NCBI RefSeq assembly: GCF_017051705.1
Contig: NZ_JAFIDJ010000002.1
Location: 62,001 to 126,000 of the forward strand
Origin: Algoriphagus lutimaris
GTDB lineage: Bacteria > Bacteroidota > Bacteroidia > Cytophagales > Cyclobacteriaceae
Length of the DNA stretch: 64,000 nucleotides
Direction of reading: 5' to 3'
Both the position numbers and the translations under genes were made by a program. The notes beneath the pieces are model-generated. The model was given only the letters and a program-made list of their open reading frames with translations. It had not been told where the DNA came from and ran no database searches. This document shows, piece after piece, positions 34,633 through 43,014 of this stretch. Each line of letters begins with the position of its first letter. Positions within the stretch are counted from its first letter, which is position 1.

Positions 34633-35915
34633 AGGTACTTTTTAAATTCTTGAAAGTCATTTCCCAAAGGCTCTACTTTCTTTTGACCTGTCATAAATGC
34701 TGCCAGTCGTTCCGGTAATTCCAATGATTCTTCTAATGCCTTTTCCACTACATCTCTGAATTTACCAGGATGAGCCGTCTCCAAAAACACACCTTGATAA
34801 CCCGGGTTTTCAGACATAAAATCCTTTAGCCCCTTGTAACCCACCGCTCCATGTGGATCTAGGGTGTATCCAAGGGTTTTTACTTTTTTCATCACCTCTA
34901 CTGTTTCTTTATCAGTATAGAAATAACCATTTACTTGTTCTTTCAGGATTTCTTCGCTGTTTCCGTATAAGGCCAATAATCTTGGAAAGTTACTCGGGTT
35001 GCCCACATCCATGCTATTGCTAAGGGTTGGAATGGAAGGCATAGCCTCAAATGAATTACCTCTCAAATAGTCAGGAACTACTTTATTTACATTGGTTGCA
35101 GCGACAAACTTATCTATAGGCAATCCCATTCTCTGTGCCAAAATACCCGCAGCAATATTTCCGAAATTCCCACTTGGAACTGAGAATACTATTTTTTTAT
35201 CTGTTTTTGGTAGCCTAGAATAGGCATAGAAATAATATAAAGTTTGGGGAATCCATCTAGCTATATTGATGGAATTGGCAGAGGTCAACAATAATTTCTC
35301 ATTCAGCTCGGGATCAAGAAAGGCCTCCTTGACCATCTTCTGACAATCATCAAAAACGCCTTCTACTTCCAATGCCTTGATATTCTTTCCAAGGGTAGTA
35401 AACTGCTTCTCCTGTAATTCACTCACCTTCCCTTTCGGGAACAAAATAATGACCTCAACCCCATCTACTCCTAAAAACCCATTGGCAACAGCACTCCCAG
35501 TATCTCCGGAAGTTGCTACTAACACACGGACTTTTTTATCTGAATCTACCAATAACATGCTCATCAACTTAGAGCAAAACCTAGCTCCAAAGTCTTTGAA
35601 AGCCAAAGTTGGCCCATGGAATAATTCCAGACTATATACATCCTCTTCTACTTTGACTATTGGAGCATCAAAAATCAAGGTATGATCCACCAAGTTCTTA
35701 ATTTCCTCTTTCGCCAGATCTTCGGAAAACAAAGCTTCCATCACCTGATAGCCGATCTCTTGGAAACTCAAGTCTGCAATATGCGCTATAAAATCCTTTG
35801 AAAGAGAGGGGATTTTCTCAGGCATATACAAGCCTTGGTCAGGTGCAAGACCTTTGATCACTGCCTTTGCCAAGCTCACCCGGTGCTGCGGATTGTTTGT
35901 ACTATAAAACTTCAT
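34617..35915 (-). CDS. thrC: Threonine synthase
   Basis: A 432-aa PLP enzyme that converts O-phosphohomoserine to threonine. The PLP lysine lies in GPTLAFKDFGARF (about 104-116). The phosphate-binding ATSGDTGSAVANGF (near 134-147) and FSVPSGNFGN (near 241-250) are conserved. The N-terminus MKFYSTNNPQHRVSLAKAV resembles the E. coli-type enzyme. It is the last gene of thrA-thrB-thrC, 3 bases after thrB. Confidence 0.96.
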   Translation of the reverse strand: MKFYSTNNPQHRVSLAKAVIKGLAPDQGLYMPEKIPSLSKDFIAHIADLSFQEIGYQVMEALFSEDLAKEEIKNLVDHTLIFDAPIVKVEEDVYSLELFHGPTLAFKDFGARFCSKLMSMLLVDSDKKVRVLVATSGDTGSAVANGFLGVDGVEVIILFPKGKVSELQEKQFTTLGKNIKALEVEGVFDDCQKMVKEAFLDPELNEKLLLTSANSINIARWIPQTLYYFYAYSRLPKTDKKIVFSVPSGNFGNIAAGILAQRMGLPIDKFVAATNVNKVVPDYLRGNSFEAMPSIPTLSNSMDVGNPSNFPRLLALYGNSEEILKEQVNGYFYTDKETVEVMKKVKTLGYTLDPHGAVGYKGLKDFMSENPGYQGVFLETAHPGKFRDVVEKALEESLELPERLAAFMTGQKKVEPLGNDFQEFKKYLMSLD

Positions 35916-35918
35916 GGT

Positions 35919-36860
35919 TTAATTCTTTTCTTCGAGCACATAAGCCCCTACTGTATTGATGGCAGAGAAATACACATCCACACCTAGACCTATTCCTTCA
36001 TAAATTTCTTCTGCAGCTTTGGCCATAGCTGCGGTTTTTTCAGCCCCTTTTGACAAAGCAAAAAGAGTAGGGCCCGAACCGGAAATCCCCATACCAAGAG
36101 CTCCTGCTGCTTTCAAGGCTTCTCTAACCTCATAAAATCCCGGAATCAACACTGCCCTGTAAGGCTCAGCAATCACGTCCCGCATAGATCTGGATATTAA
36201 TTCAAAATCTTCTTGGTATAATCCAGAGACAAATCCAGCTACATTTCCTGATTGGATGGTAGAATGTTTTAAGGGAATAGAATCTCTTAAAACACTTCTT
36301 GAATCTGAAGTATTCAACTCAAAATGGGGATGTAATAAAGTGCAAAACAATCCTTCCGGAACATGAAGTTTTATGACATCTAATGGGTGGTAATCACGGA
36401 TTAACACGAATCCTCCCAATAAACTGGGAGCTACATTATCTGCATGCCCTGCACCACAAGCAGCTTTTTCGGCTACAATTGCAAATGGCAACAAGTCCTT
36501 GCGATCAAAAGGGTCTCCTAAAAGCCGATTGGCTGCCACTAAAGCCGCTACTGCACTCGCAGCACTGGAGCCCATTCCAGAGCCTAATGGAAGCCCTTTC
36601 CTTAATGCGATATCCATTCCAACTTGCTTTCCGTAGCTTTCGAGCATCGCTTGAATAGCTACGGCACAGGTGTTTTTTTCCACTTCCCAAGGAAGCTTCC
36701 CTCCATCATCCTCTATGGAAACCACTCGCAGGCCAGGACGATCTCTCCGAGTCACCTCCACATAATCTCCCATGGCATCGATTGGAAAACCCAAAATATC
36801 AAAGCCACAGGAAACATTAGCAACTGTAGCAGGGGCGAAAGCTTTTACAGACCGTATCAT
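35919..36860 (-). CDS. thrB: Homoserine kinase
   Basis: A 313-aa GHMP kinase. The N-terminus has AFAPATVANVSCGFDILGF. The ATP loop is LPLGSGMGSSAASAVAAL (about 90-107). The C-terminal motif is GMGISGSGPTLFAL (about 256-269). It phosphorylates homoserine for ThrC. Start and thrA stop overlap as ATGA, so translation is coupled; stoichiometric expression with ThrA is expected. Confidence 0.96.
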   Translation of the reverse strand: MIRSVKAFAPATVANVSCGFDILGFPIDAMGDYVEVTRRDRPGLRVVSIEDDGGKLPWEVEKNTCAVAIQAMLESYGKQVGMDIALRKGLPLGSGMGSSAASAVAALVAANRLLGDPFDRKDLLPFAIVAEKAACGAGHADNVAPSLLGGFVLIRDYHPLDVIKLHVPEGLFCTLLHPHFELNTSDSRSVLRDSIPLKHSTIQSGNVAGFVSGLYQEDFELISRSMRDVIAEPYRAVLIPGFYEVREALKAAGALGMGISGSGPTLFALSKGAEKTAAMAKAAEEIYEGIGLGVDVYFSAINTVGAYVLEEKN

Positions 36861-39307
36861 TCCCGAGTATAATTTCCGATTCGAATTACATCTGCAAATA
36901 CACCTGCTGCAGTAACATCCGCACCAGCTCCAGGTCCTCTTATGATCATTGGGAAATCATGATATCTTTCGGTAGTCAACAAAATCATATTGTCACTTCC
37001 CTGCAGACTACTAAACGGATGATCTACCTTTAAGGAATTTAATCCTACTTTGGCTGCTCCATTTTCAAGAGTTGCCATAAATCTTAATTTCTCCCCTTTT
37101 TCTTGAGCCTCTTTTCTTATCTCTTCAAATTCTTGGTCATGCGCTTTCAACCTCTCAAAAAACTCCTCCACCGAAGCTGTGACCACACAATCGTCAGGTA
37201 CCATTCCCTCTACTTTCACGGCATCAAACTCTAAAGTTTGCTCAGCTTCTCTACCTAAAATCAATATCTTTCTTGCCACATCCATACCACTCAAATCATC
37301 TCTAGGATCTGGTTCGGTGTATCCTTTATCCTTTGCAATTCTTACTACCTCAGAAAAAGAGGCTCCTTTTTCAAACTCGGAAAATATAAAATTCATGGAC
37401 CCACTCAATACTGCCTCGATTCTGATTACACGGTCACCAGATAGCATTAAGTCCTGAAGCGTGTTGATAACAGGTAAGCCTGCTGCCACATTGGTCTCAT
37501 AAAGGAATTTTACTCCCCGTTTCTTGGCAATTTTTTTCAATGCCAAATACTGATCCATAGATCCCGAATTGGCTTTTTTATTAGGAGTAACAATTCCAAT
37601 TTTAGCCTCCAAGATTCTAGAATAGGTATTGGCAACTTCTAGGGAAGCCGTACAATCTACCATCACTGAATTGGAGAAGTTCATGTGTTCCATGGTTTCG
37701 ATGAATTTATTCAAATCCATCTTTTCGTCACTTTCGCTCAGCTGGTAAGGATTTTTCAAATCAAATCCATCTTCATGGAAAGCCATATATCTGCTATTGG
37801 CCAATCCGTGGATTTGGATATCCAGCATACTGTCCTGCTGAAGCTTTTCCTGCTGGGAAGCTATCATTCTGATCAAAGCCTGTCCTATCAAACCTGTTCC
37901 AATCAAGAACACGTGCAGCACTTTGTTTTCAGAGAGGAAGAATGCCTCATGCAGTGCGTTTAACGCTTTCTGCAAATCCGCTTGTGGAATCACCGCAGAG
38001 ATATTCAATTCAGAACTTCCTTGGGCAATTGCAGCAACATTAATGTTATTGCGTCCCAAAGCACGGAACATTCTTCCTGATGCACCTGGGTTATGTTTCA
38101 TATTTTCACCTACAACCGCCACTGTCGAGAAGCCATGCAGTAAGTTTACTTCCTCCATTTCTCCTGACTTTATCTCATAGTGAAACTCCTTTTCCACGGC
38201 CTCTTTTGCCAAAAAGGCCTCGTCTGTTTTGATTGCCAAACAGATACTATGTTCAGAAGAAGCCTGCGAAATCAATACAATATTTACCTCTGCATCTGCT
38301 AAGGCTTTGAACACTCTACTGGTTCCAGAAACTGACTCAATCAATCCTGCTCCCTGTACTGTCACAATAGAAATATTGGACATGGAGCTCACTCCTTTGA
38401 TCAAAGCCTCTTTGGTTACTTCGCTATTGATCTTAGTGCCTGGATTTTCAGGTTCAAAGGTATTTTTGATATAAATCGGAATATTCCGCTTCATGGCAGG
38501 TTGCATGGTAGCCGGGAATATTACTTTCGCACCAAAATGAGAAAGTTCCATCGCCTCATTGTAGCTCAATTGAGGAACAGTAAAGGCTGTATAGACCAAT
38601 CGGGGATCAGAAGTTAACACCCCTGAAACATCAGTCCATATTTCCAAATCTTCAGCTTCTAAAGCTCCTGCAAAAATAGACGCAGTATAATCTGAACCAG
38701 ACCTTCCCAAAGTAGTGGTTTCACCCTTCGATGTAGAGGCGATAAAGCCAGTAATTACTTTTATACCATCATTTTTACCAAAATAGCTTCTAATCAGCGC
38801 ATTGGTAGTTTCAAAATCCACCTTTGCTTGACCAAATCGATCGTTGGTCCTAATTACTTCTCTGGCATCTAAAAACTGAGTTTTCAACCCTTTGCCTGCC
38901 AATGACTCTGATAAAATAAAGGCAGATAATCGCTCTCCAAAACTGGCTACATAATCCAAAGTTCTGGGAGAATTTTCTTTGATCAAGAAGGTACCATGAA
39001 ACAAATCTTCCAGTTCTTTGAATCGAACCTTCACATATGTCATGACAGTAGACTGATTTTGGACAGAAATAAGCTGCCTCACCATATCCAAGTGCTTCTC
39101 TTCTAAACTTTGAAGCATATCCCTGTATGCTAGATCTCCTTCACGAGCCATTTGGGAAATCTTCAACAGACTCTCCGTGACACCACCAAATGCAGAAAAA
39201 ACAATGGCTATTTCATGTTTCTTAAGCTTTTCCTGAATAATGGAAAATACTTTCTGGATGTTTTCGGGGTTCGCTACGGATGAACCACCAAACTTGATGA
39301 CTTTCAT
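36857..39307 (-). CDS. thrA: Bifunctional aspartokinase I / homoserine dehydrogenase I
   Basis: An 816-aa fusion. The aspartokinase domain (about 1-290) has KFGGSSVANPENI at the start and TLGRSGSDYTASIFAGALE near 200-218. Two ACT-type regulatory repeats occupy about 310-460 (SNISIVTVQGAGLI, FSTVAVVGENMKHNPG). Homoserine dehydrogenase fills about 465-816, with the NAD(P) loop VFLIGTGLIGQALI and the catalytic region GSMNFIFSEFEKG / GYTEPDPRDDLSGMDVARK. It catalyses the first and third steps from aspartate to homoserine and is expected to be feedback-inhibited by threonine. It is the first structural gene of the operon, behind a Thr/Ile-rich leader. Confidence 0.97.
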   Translation of the reverse strand: MKVIKFGGSSVANPENIQKVFSIIQEKLKKHEIAIVFSAFGGVTESLLKISQMAREGDLAYRDMLQSLEEKHLDMVRQLISVQNQSTVMTYVKVRFKELEDLFHGTFLIKENSPRTLDYVASFGERLSAFILSESLAGKGLKTQFLDAREVIRTNDRFGQAKVDFETTNALIRSYFGKNDGIKVITGFIASTSKGETTTLGRSGSDYTASIFAGALEAEDLEIWTDVSGVLTSDPRLVYTAFTVPQLSYNEAMELSHFGAKVIFPATMQPAMKRNIPIYIKNTFEPENPGTKINSEVTKEALIKGVSSMSNISIVTVQGAGLIESVSGTSRVFKALADAEVNIVLISQASSEHSICLAIKTDEAFLAKEAVEKEFHYEIKSGEMEEVNLLHGFSTVAVVGENMKHNPGASGRMFRALGRNNINVAAIAQGSSELNISAVIPQADLQKALNALHEAFFLSENKVLHVFLIGTGLIGQALIRMIASQQEKLQQDSMLDIQIHGLANSRYMAFHEDGFDLKNPYQLSESDEKMDLNKFIETMEHMNFSNSVMVDCTASLEVANTYSRILEAKIGIVTPNKKANSGSMDQYLALKKIAKKRGVKFLYETNVAAGLPVINTLQDLMLSGDRVIRIEAVLSGSMNFIFSEFEKGASFSEVVRIAKDKGYTEPDPRDDLSGMDVARKILILGREAEQTLEFDAVKVEGMVPDDCVVTASVEEFFERLKAHDQEFEEIRKEAQEKGEKLRFMATLENGAAKVGLNSLKVDHPFSSLQGSDNMILLTTERYHDFPMIIRGPGAGADVTAAGVFADVIRIGNYTRE

Positions 39308-39370
39308 AAAGAATCTTGTAATGAGTTATTTTAACTAAAGAGGGCCTATATACGGCCAAGGGGCAGGTAC

Positions 39371-39398
39371 TTATTATTAAAACACGGGATTACCCCGT
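39371..39398 (-). terminator. Candidate attenuator hairpin of thr leader
   Basis: Minus strand ACGGG (39398-39394) pairs with CCCGT (39388-39384) around a 5-nt loop that holds most of the leader stop codon, followed by GTTTTAATAATAA. An alternative pairing exists: GGGATTTAC (39416-39408, leader codons Gly-Ile-Tyr) with GTAATCCC (39393-39386), 8 bp with one bulge. The two cannot form together. A second weak hairpin (GGCC/GGCC, about 39342-39356) lies between here and thrA. Which one terminates is not decided by eye. Confidence 0.5.
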
Positions 39399-39425
39399 AA
39401 TGGTGATGTAAATCCCTGTAGACAT
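39390..39425 (-). CDS. thrL: Threonine operon leader peptide
   Basis: An 11-codon ORF MSTGIYITITG followed by TAA. It has three Thr and three Ile codons, with I-T-I-T at its end directly in front of the candidate attenuator hairpin, 82 bases upstream of thrA. Thr and Ile codons are what regulate the classical enterobacterial thr leader, so ribosome-mediated attenuation is the natural reading. The same frame also has an upstream ATG at 39503, giving a 37-aa form with the same C-terminus; the choice of start does not affect the control codons. The symbol is by analogy of position and codon content, not homology. Confidence 0.75.
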   Translation of the reverse strand: MSTGIYITITG

Positions 39426-39522
39426 GAAAAAAGATGTACGCGCAACTGCTCCACGTAAAATGTACAGGTTGTCTGTTAATGATGTGTTTGCTGCAAATAC
39501 CATATCCGAAGAATTGACATGA

Positions 39523-39554
39523 CAATCTTAACGCCAAATTTTTGATATGCCAAA
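39523..39554 (-). promoter_or_regulatory. Candidate promoter of thr operon
   Basis: On the minus strand TTTG (39554-39551), a 20-base spacer, then TAAGATTG (39530-39523), one mismatch from TAnnTTTG. The predicted transcript starts near 39517, giving a leader of about 210 bases that contains the leader peptide and hairpins. The stretch 39555-39720 is very AT-rich and holds only a weak CCCAAA/TTTGGG hairpin (39662-39679). Confidence 0.5.
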
Positions 39555-39720
39555 CAATCCCGTAGAGTTTTTCAAAAAAGTTAATTTTTATTTAAAATTT
39601 CGATAAAAAATCAAGCAAGTTGAGCTTTTTTCACTAAGTATTATTTGATTTTTTTAACAAACCCAAAAGAGTATTTGGGCTGAAATTTTTTAAATTGAAC
39701 ATGTAATAATTGAAAATTTT

Positions 39721-40137
39721 ATGAAGGCTTTTAGATCAATCCCCATTTTTTTGTTGGTTTTTATCCTAGTTGAATGCAAGCCAATCCAAAAAACAGCCCT
39801 GGACCAGTTAGGAAATGTTACTTGGATTCTTCAAGAGTTAAATGGGAATTCGGCGATTTTAGAATTGTTTCCAGAAGGTCCACCAACTTTGAATTTCAAT
39901 GATACTGGCACGCTAAGTGGATTCACAGGTTGCAATAATTTTTCTGGAATCTATAGCTTAGAAGAATCAGAGTTGAAATTGGATCCAGGAGCAATGACCA
40001 GAAAAGCCTGTTCTGATGTGAAAGAAGACGAATTTTTGCAGGCCTTGGAAATGGTAAATTCCCTTGAGGTGGATCAAAACAAACTTATTTTAAAGAGCCC
40101 GGAAGGCGGATTAATGACGTTAGTATCTCAAAATTAG
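39721..40137 (+). CDS. META domain lipoprotein (HslJ-like)
   Basis: 138 aa. A lipoprotein signal ends at VFILVECKP, with the lipid Cys near residue 19. The META/HslJ domain (about 28-135) shows WILQELNGNSAIL, FNDTGTLSGFTGCNNFSGIY and the late MTRKACSD block, including the conserved G-C-N pattern. HslJ-type proteins are linked to heat-shock and novobiocin resistance in E. coli, but the molecular function is unknown. It overlaps the convergent Gre-factor gene by 4 bases. Confidence 0.87.
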   Translation: MKAFRSIPIFLLVFILVECKPIQKTALDQLGNVTWILQELNGNSAILELFPEGPPTLNFNDTGTLSGFTGCNNFSGIYSLEESELKLDPGAMTRKACSDVKEDEFLQALEMVNSLEVDQNKLILKSPEGGLMTLVSQN

Positions 40138-40589
40138 TACACCTCTCCAATCGCTCTTGACTTCCCTCTAAAACTCACCATTTCTCCTTTCGCTTTACCC
40201 AGTAAAGCTTGGCCCAAAGGAGAATTTTTACTTAATAGAAACACCTTTTTCCCATCTACCACTAATTCGCCTAAACTGGCGGATATAAATAACAAATCAT
40301 CTCCCCACTGGAGTAGGGAGCCTTCTATAATTTTATCTGAGTCCTTCGAAGTATTGAGTAAATGTTGAATTTCTTGACGCAATAGCTGGTTCTGCTTGAA
40401 TTGGTTTTCAACCTTCCCGATTTCTTGCCTCATCATTTCTCTTCCGGTTTCGTATTTATCCCCGGCCGAACTTTTAGTTTCTTCTTTGATGCTTAATTGA
40501 AGAGAAGACAACTCATTTGACAACAAGGATTTTCTTTCTTCCAGTAAATCAATAGCGGTCTGGAAAACTTTATTCTTAAAACCCTCCAT
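40134..40589 (-). CDS. GreA/GreB-family transcription elongation factor-like protein
   Basis: 151 aa. An N-terminal coiled coil (about 10-85) is interrupted by the conserved EETKSSAGDKYETGREMMRQE segment. A C-terminal FKBP-like Gre domain (about 88-151) has ISPxG-like SKNSPLGQALLGKAKGE. This form is widespread in Bacteroidota, where it is sometimes misnamed 3-oxoacyl-ACP synthase. It should bind the RNA polymerase secondary channel, but acidic tip residues typical of GreA are not obvious, so cleavage activity is uncertain. Confidence 0.82.
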   Translation of the reverse strand: MEGFKNKVFQTAIDLLEERKSLLSNELSSLQLSIKEETKSSAGDKYETGREMMRQEIGKVENQFKQNQLLRQEIQHLLNTSKDSDKIIEGSLLQWGDDLLFISASLGELVVDGKKVFLLSKNSPLGQALLGKAKGEMVSFRGKSRAIGEVY

Positions 40590-40590
40590 T

Positions 40591-41052
40591 TTATTCTACA
40601 CAGTCTTCTTTTCTTCGAGTATCGATAATGTAGACAATCTTCCATTGTCCTTCAAATTTGACCAATTGAAAAGAGTTCACCCCACAGTGACTGAATTTCT
40701 CATTGACATAAAACTGATAGGGTGTCCATGCAGTAGCCATATTTGCATCTACATTGATGATGAAATCCGTCAACCTTTCATCCAAATAGGTTTCTGCTGG
40801 CACTGAACCAATACTATTGGCAAATTCGGCTACTGAATTGCTGGCAATCACTGTACCCTCTGGTTTATTTTGTATGGTCTGCATCATCGCATCCTCTGAA
40901 AAAGCCGAAATAATCTGCTCCGCATTCTTGTCACGCATGCCGTCAAACAGGGAAATGATCACTTCCTTAACCGCTTCCTCTTCCGATTGTGCCTTGGAAA
41001 CAAATACAAGTGAAATCAGCAGGCAAAAACTTAATAGTAGCTTCATTTTCAT
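40591..41052 (-). CDS. Secreted SnoaL/NTF2-like protein
   Basis: 153 aa. Residues 1-22 (MKMKLLLSFCLLISLVFVSKAQ) are a signal peptide. The mature domain begins EEEAVKEVIISLFDGMRDKN and contains ISAFSEDAMMQTI and GVNSFQLVKFEGQWKIVYIIDTRR, the pattern of SnoaL/DUF4440-type NTF2-like folds. The function is unknown; the export signal suggests a periplasmic role. It is separated from the downstream Gre-like gene by one base and from the upstream SDR gene by 12 bases, so the three may be one transcript. Confidence 0.85.
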   Translation of the reverse strand: MKMKLLLSFCLLISLVFVSKAQSEEEAVKEVIISLFDGMRDKNAEQIISAFSEDAMMQTIQNKPEGTVIASNSVAEFANSIGSVPAETYLDERLTDFIINVDANMATAWTPYQFYVNEKFSHCGVNSFQLVKFEGQWKIVYIIDTRRKEDCVE

Positions 41053-41064
41053 CCATCCAATTAT

Positions 41065-41742
41065 TTAAACTTCTCCGTAGAGCTTGAAGGTCATATTTCG
41101 TAAAGCAGATGTATTTACTGCATAATGCATAGCTTCCGCTATTTCATCAGCACGTACCCACTTCGTGAAATCTGCATCTGGCATAGACTTCCTATTCAAA
41201 GGAGTATCGATGATGCTTGGTACAAAAACATGGGAACGGATTGGTGAATCTTTAATTTCCTCACCTAGGATTTCGGTAAGGGTGATTACCAGTCTTTTAC
41301 TCAATGAATAGGCCAGCATATCTGGGGCAGAAGATAGCTCCAAAGCAGGTCTAGCTCCAACAAACAAAAACGTCCCTTTTTGTTGCTTTTTCATGATTGG
41401 CAAAAATCCTCTGACCAGATGAAAGGCCGAAAAAAAATTCAGTTGAAACATCTTCTGAATATCTTCCTGACTGGTCTTATCAAACCCTCCCATGGAAAAT
41501 CCACCAACCAACAAGGCCAAAGCATCTAATTCCCCATATTGAAGTTGAAATTCAGTAACAAATGCCTGTACCTCTTCTTCATTGGTTACATCTACCTCAT
41601 AGCTATCGTCTGCTTCTTCGATAAATTCATCTTTACTGGGATGGGTCAAAGTAATAATATGGTACCCTTCCCTTTTAAATTTTTCGACCACTGCAGATCC
41701 TAGATTCCCGCTTGCGCCTGTAATTATTATATTTCTGCTCAT
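41065..41742 (-). CDS. SDR family NAD(P)-dependent oxidoreductase
   Basis: A 225-aa short-chain dehydrogenase. The cofactor loop is IIITGASGNLGSAVVEKF (about 4-21). The LVGGFSMGG segment follows the NAG position. The catalytic tetrad region ends in S-x-Y-S-L-S-K (MLAYSLSKRLV, near residue 150). I place the start at ATG 41742, directly before the Rossmann strand. The open frame upstream overlaps the divergent mscS gene and is not conserved in character. The substrate is unknown. Confidence 0.9.
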   Translation of the reverse strand: MSRNIIITGASGNLGSAVVEKFKREGYHIITLTHPSKDEFIEEADDSYEVDVTNEEEVQAFVTEFQLQYGELDALALLVGGFSMGGFDKTSQEDIQKMFQLNFFSAFHLVRGFLPIMKKQQKGTFLFVGARPALELSSAPDMLAYSLSKRLVITLTEILGEEIKDSPIRSHVFVPSIIDTPLNRKSMPDADFTKWVRADEIAEAMHYAVNTSALRNMTFKLYGEV

Positions 41743-41801
41743 ACTTATGAAAATCTCTGTCCGATTATTCCTAAAATTACCCTTAATTTTTAGAATAAGG
41801 C

Positions 41802-42695
41802 ATGAATCAACTAAAAACAAGCATTCAGAGTAAAGAGAGCGTAAAAAGGCGAAATTTTGTCTTGAAGCTATTACTGCTGATCTCATTAGACTACATCTAC
41901 GTGGGTAACACGGTGTTACGCCCATTCTTGGAAAATTATCCAGCCGTTAATAATCTGATTCGAGCGAGTGTTTTTTTACTCAGCGGGAATTTGATCATTT
42001 CTCTTGGACGCTTTGCAGCTTTACGTTTTTACCTAAAGAAAACTAAGGATGAAAAAGTACAGCCCAACTTTGTAATTGGAATCGGAAGAATTTCATGGAT
42101 CCTGAATGTGATCATACTTCTGATTTCACTAATGCTAGCTTTGGGAATTCGCCCCTTGGAATTTTTAACGAGTATTACCATTGTAGCGGCAGCCATCGCC
42201 GTACTCACCAAGGATTACATCACCAATATTGCAAACGGGTTAATCATCATGTTCTCGGACCAGCTGGAGATTGGAGACAAAATCCAAATTGGAAAAAATA
42301 CGGGTTTTATAAGAGATATCACTCTGATCAATCTAGTCCTTAAAAATGAGACCGGAGAAACTATCATTGTCCCTAACTCCATGGTTTTGGCTTCAGAGAT
42401 TGTCAACTTTAGTAGAAATAATGCACATCAACTGGTTTTTGATTTTGAAGTATCTACTAAATCAGATCTTCCTTTAGAGGAGATTGAAAAGCGATTAATT
42501 GGCAAGTTGACACTTTACTCCGATTACATTTACCTCAAAGGGGCTCAGTTAAGCGTTTTGGAGAGGAAATCAGAATACCACTTTATCCGATTTCAATTCC
42601 CCATCAAAACAGGAGAAAAGGAAGTAGAATCAAAAGTTAGAAAAACCATCAATCAAGCAATTATTAATTTATTTCATGAAGAACGAGAAGCCTAA
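41802..42695 (+). CDS. Small-conductance mechanosensitive channel family (MscS-like)
   Basis: 297 aa. Three hydrophobic segments lie in the first 130 residues (about 20-40, 58-75, 92-130). They are followed by the MscS beta domain with FSDQLEIGDKIQIGKNTGFIRDITLINLVL (about 152-181) and ETIIVPNSMVLASEIVNFSR (about 186-205), then a cytoplasmic alpha/beta domain. It should open under membrane tension to release solutes during osmotic downshift. It overlaps the Atl gene by 20 bases, an unusual pairing. Confidence 0.9.
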   Translation: MNQLKTSIQSKESVKRRNFVLKLLLLISLDYIYVGNTVLRPFLENYPAVNNLIRASVFLLSGNLIISLGRFAALRFYLKKTKDEKVQPNFVIGIGRISWILNVIILLISLMLALGIRPLEFLTSITIVAAAIAVLTKDYITNIANGLIIMFSDQLEIGDKIQIGKNTGFIRDITLINLVLKNETGETIIVPNSMVLASEIVNFSRNNAHQLVFDFEVSTKSDLPLEEIEKRLIGKLTLYSDYIYLKGAQLSVLERKSEYHFIRFQFPIKTGEKEVESKVRKTINQAIINLFHEEREA

Positions 42696-43014
42696 TTACT
42701 TTGACTTGGTGTATCAGGTAGTTCGGGAAATTCCCGCTGGAAGAGCTACCAGTTATGGTACGATTGCCCATTATTTAGGGCTGAAAAGTGGAGCAAGAAT
42801 GGTGGGGTATGCGATGAATGCGGCCCATTCATTACCCGATGTCCCTGCGCACCGAGTAGTAAACAGGATAGGAATGTTAACAGGCAAACATCATTTCCCT
42901 ACCCCAACAGCCATGCAAGAGGCTTTGGAAAAAGAGGGAGTGCTAGTCGAAAATGATAAAATCAAGAATTTTGACCAAGTATTTTGGGACCCGGAAAAGG
43001 AATTATTAGTCTGA
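42676..43014 (+). CDS. MGMT-fold alkyltransferase-like protein (Atl type)
   Basis: A 112-aa DNA-binding domain of O6-alkylguanine-DNA alkyltransferase. The active-site motif PCHRV is replaced by PAHRVVN (about 56-62), so the alkyl-accepting Cys is absent. RATSYGTIAHYLGL and GYAMNAAH form the helix-turn-helix. Such Atl proteins bind O6-alkylguanine and direct nucleotide excision repair rather than removing the alkyl group. Translation is probably coupled to the overlapping upstream gene. The stop abuts the convergent symporter gene. Confidence 0.92.
   Translation: MKNEKPNYFDLVYQVVREIPAGRATSYGTIAHYLGLKSGARMVGYAMNAAHSLPDVPAHRVVNRIGMLTGKHHFPTPTAMQEALEKEGVLVENDKIKNFDQVFWDPEKELLV

Noticed and set aside
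39346-39537. A 63-codon minus-strand ORF upstream of thrA
   Set aside because: It is in another frame from the Thr/Ile leader, starts at a non-ATG codon next to the promoter and has no recognisable character. The 11-codon leader explains the region better.
39662-39679. CCCAAA/TTTGGG hairpin before the META lipoprotein gene as a terminator
   Set aside because: The stem is only 6 bp and AT-rich, the T run is displaced, and no plus-strand gene lies upstream to end.
42676-43014. Active O6-methylguanine-DNA methyltransferase
   Set aside because: The acceptor Cys is replaced by Ala in PAHRV and the N-terminal domain is absent.
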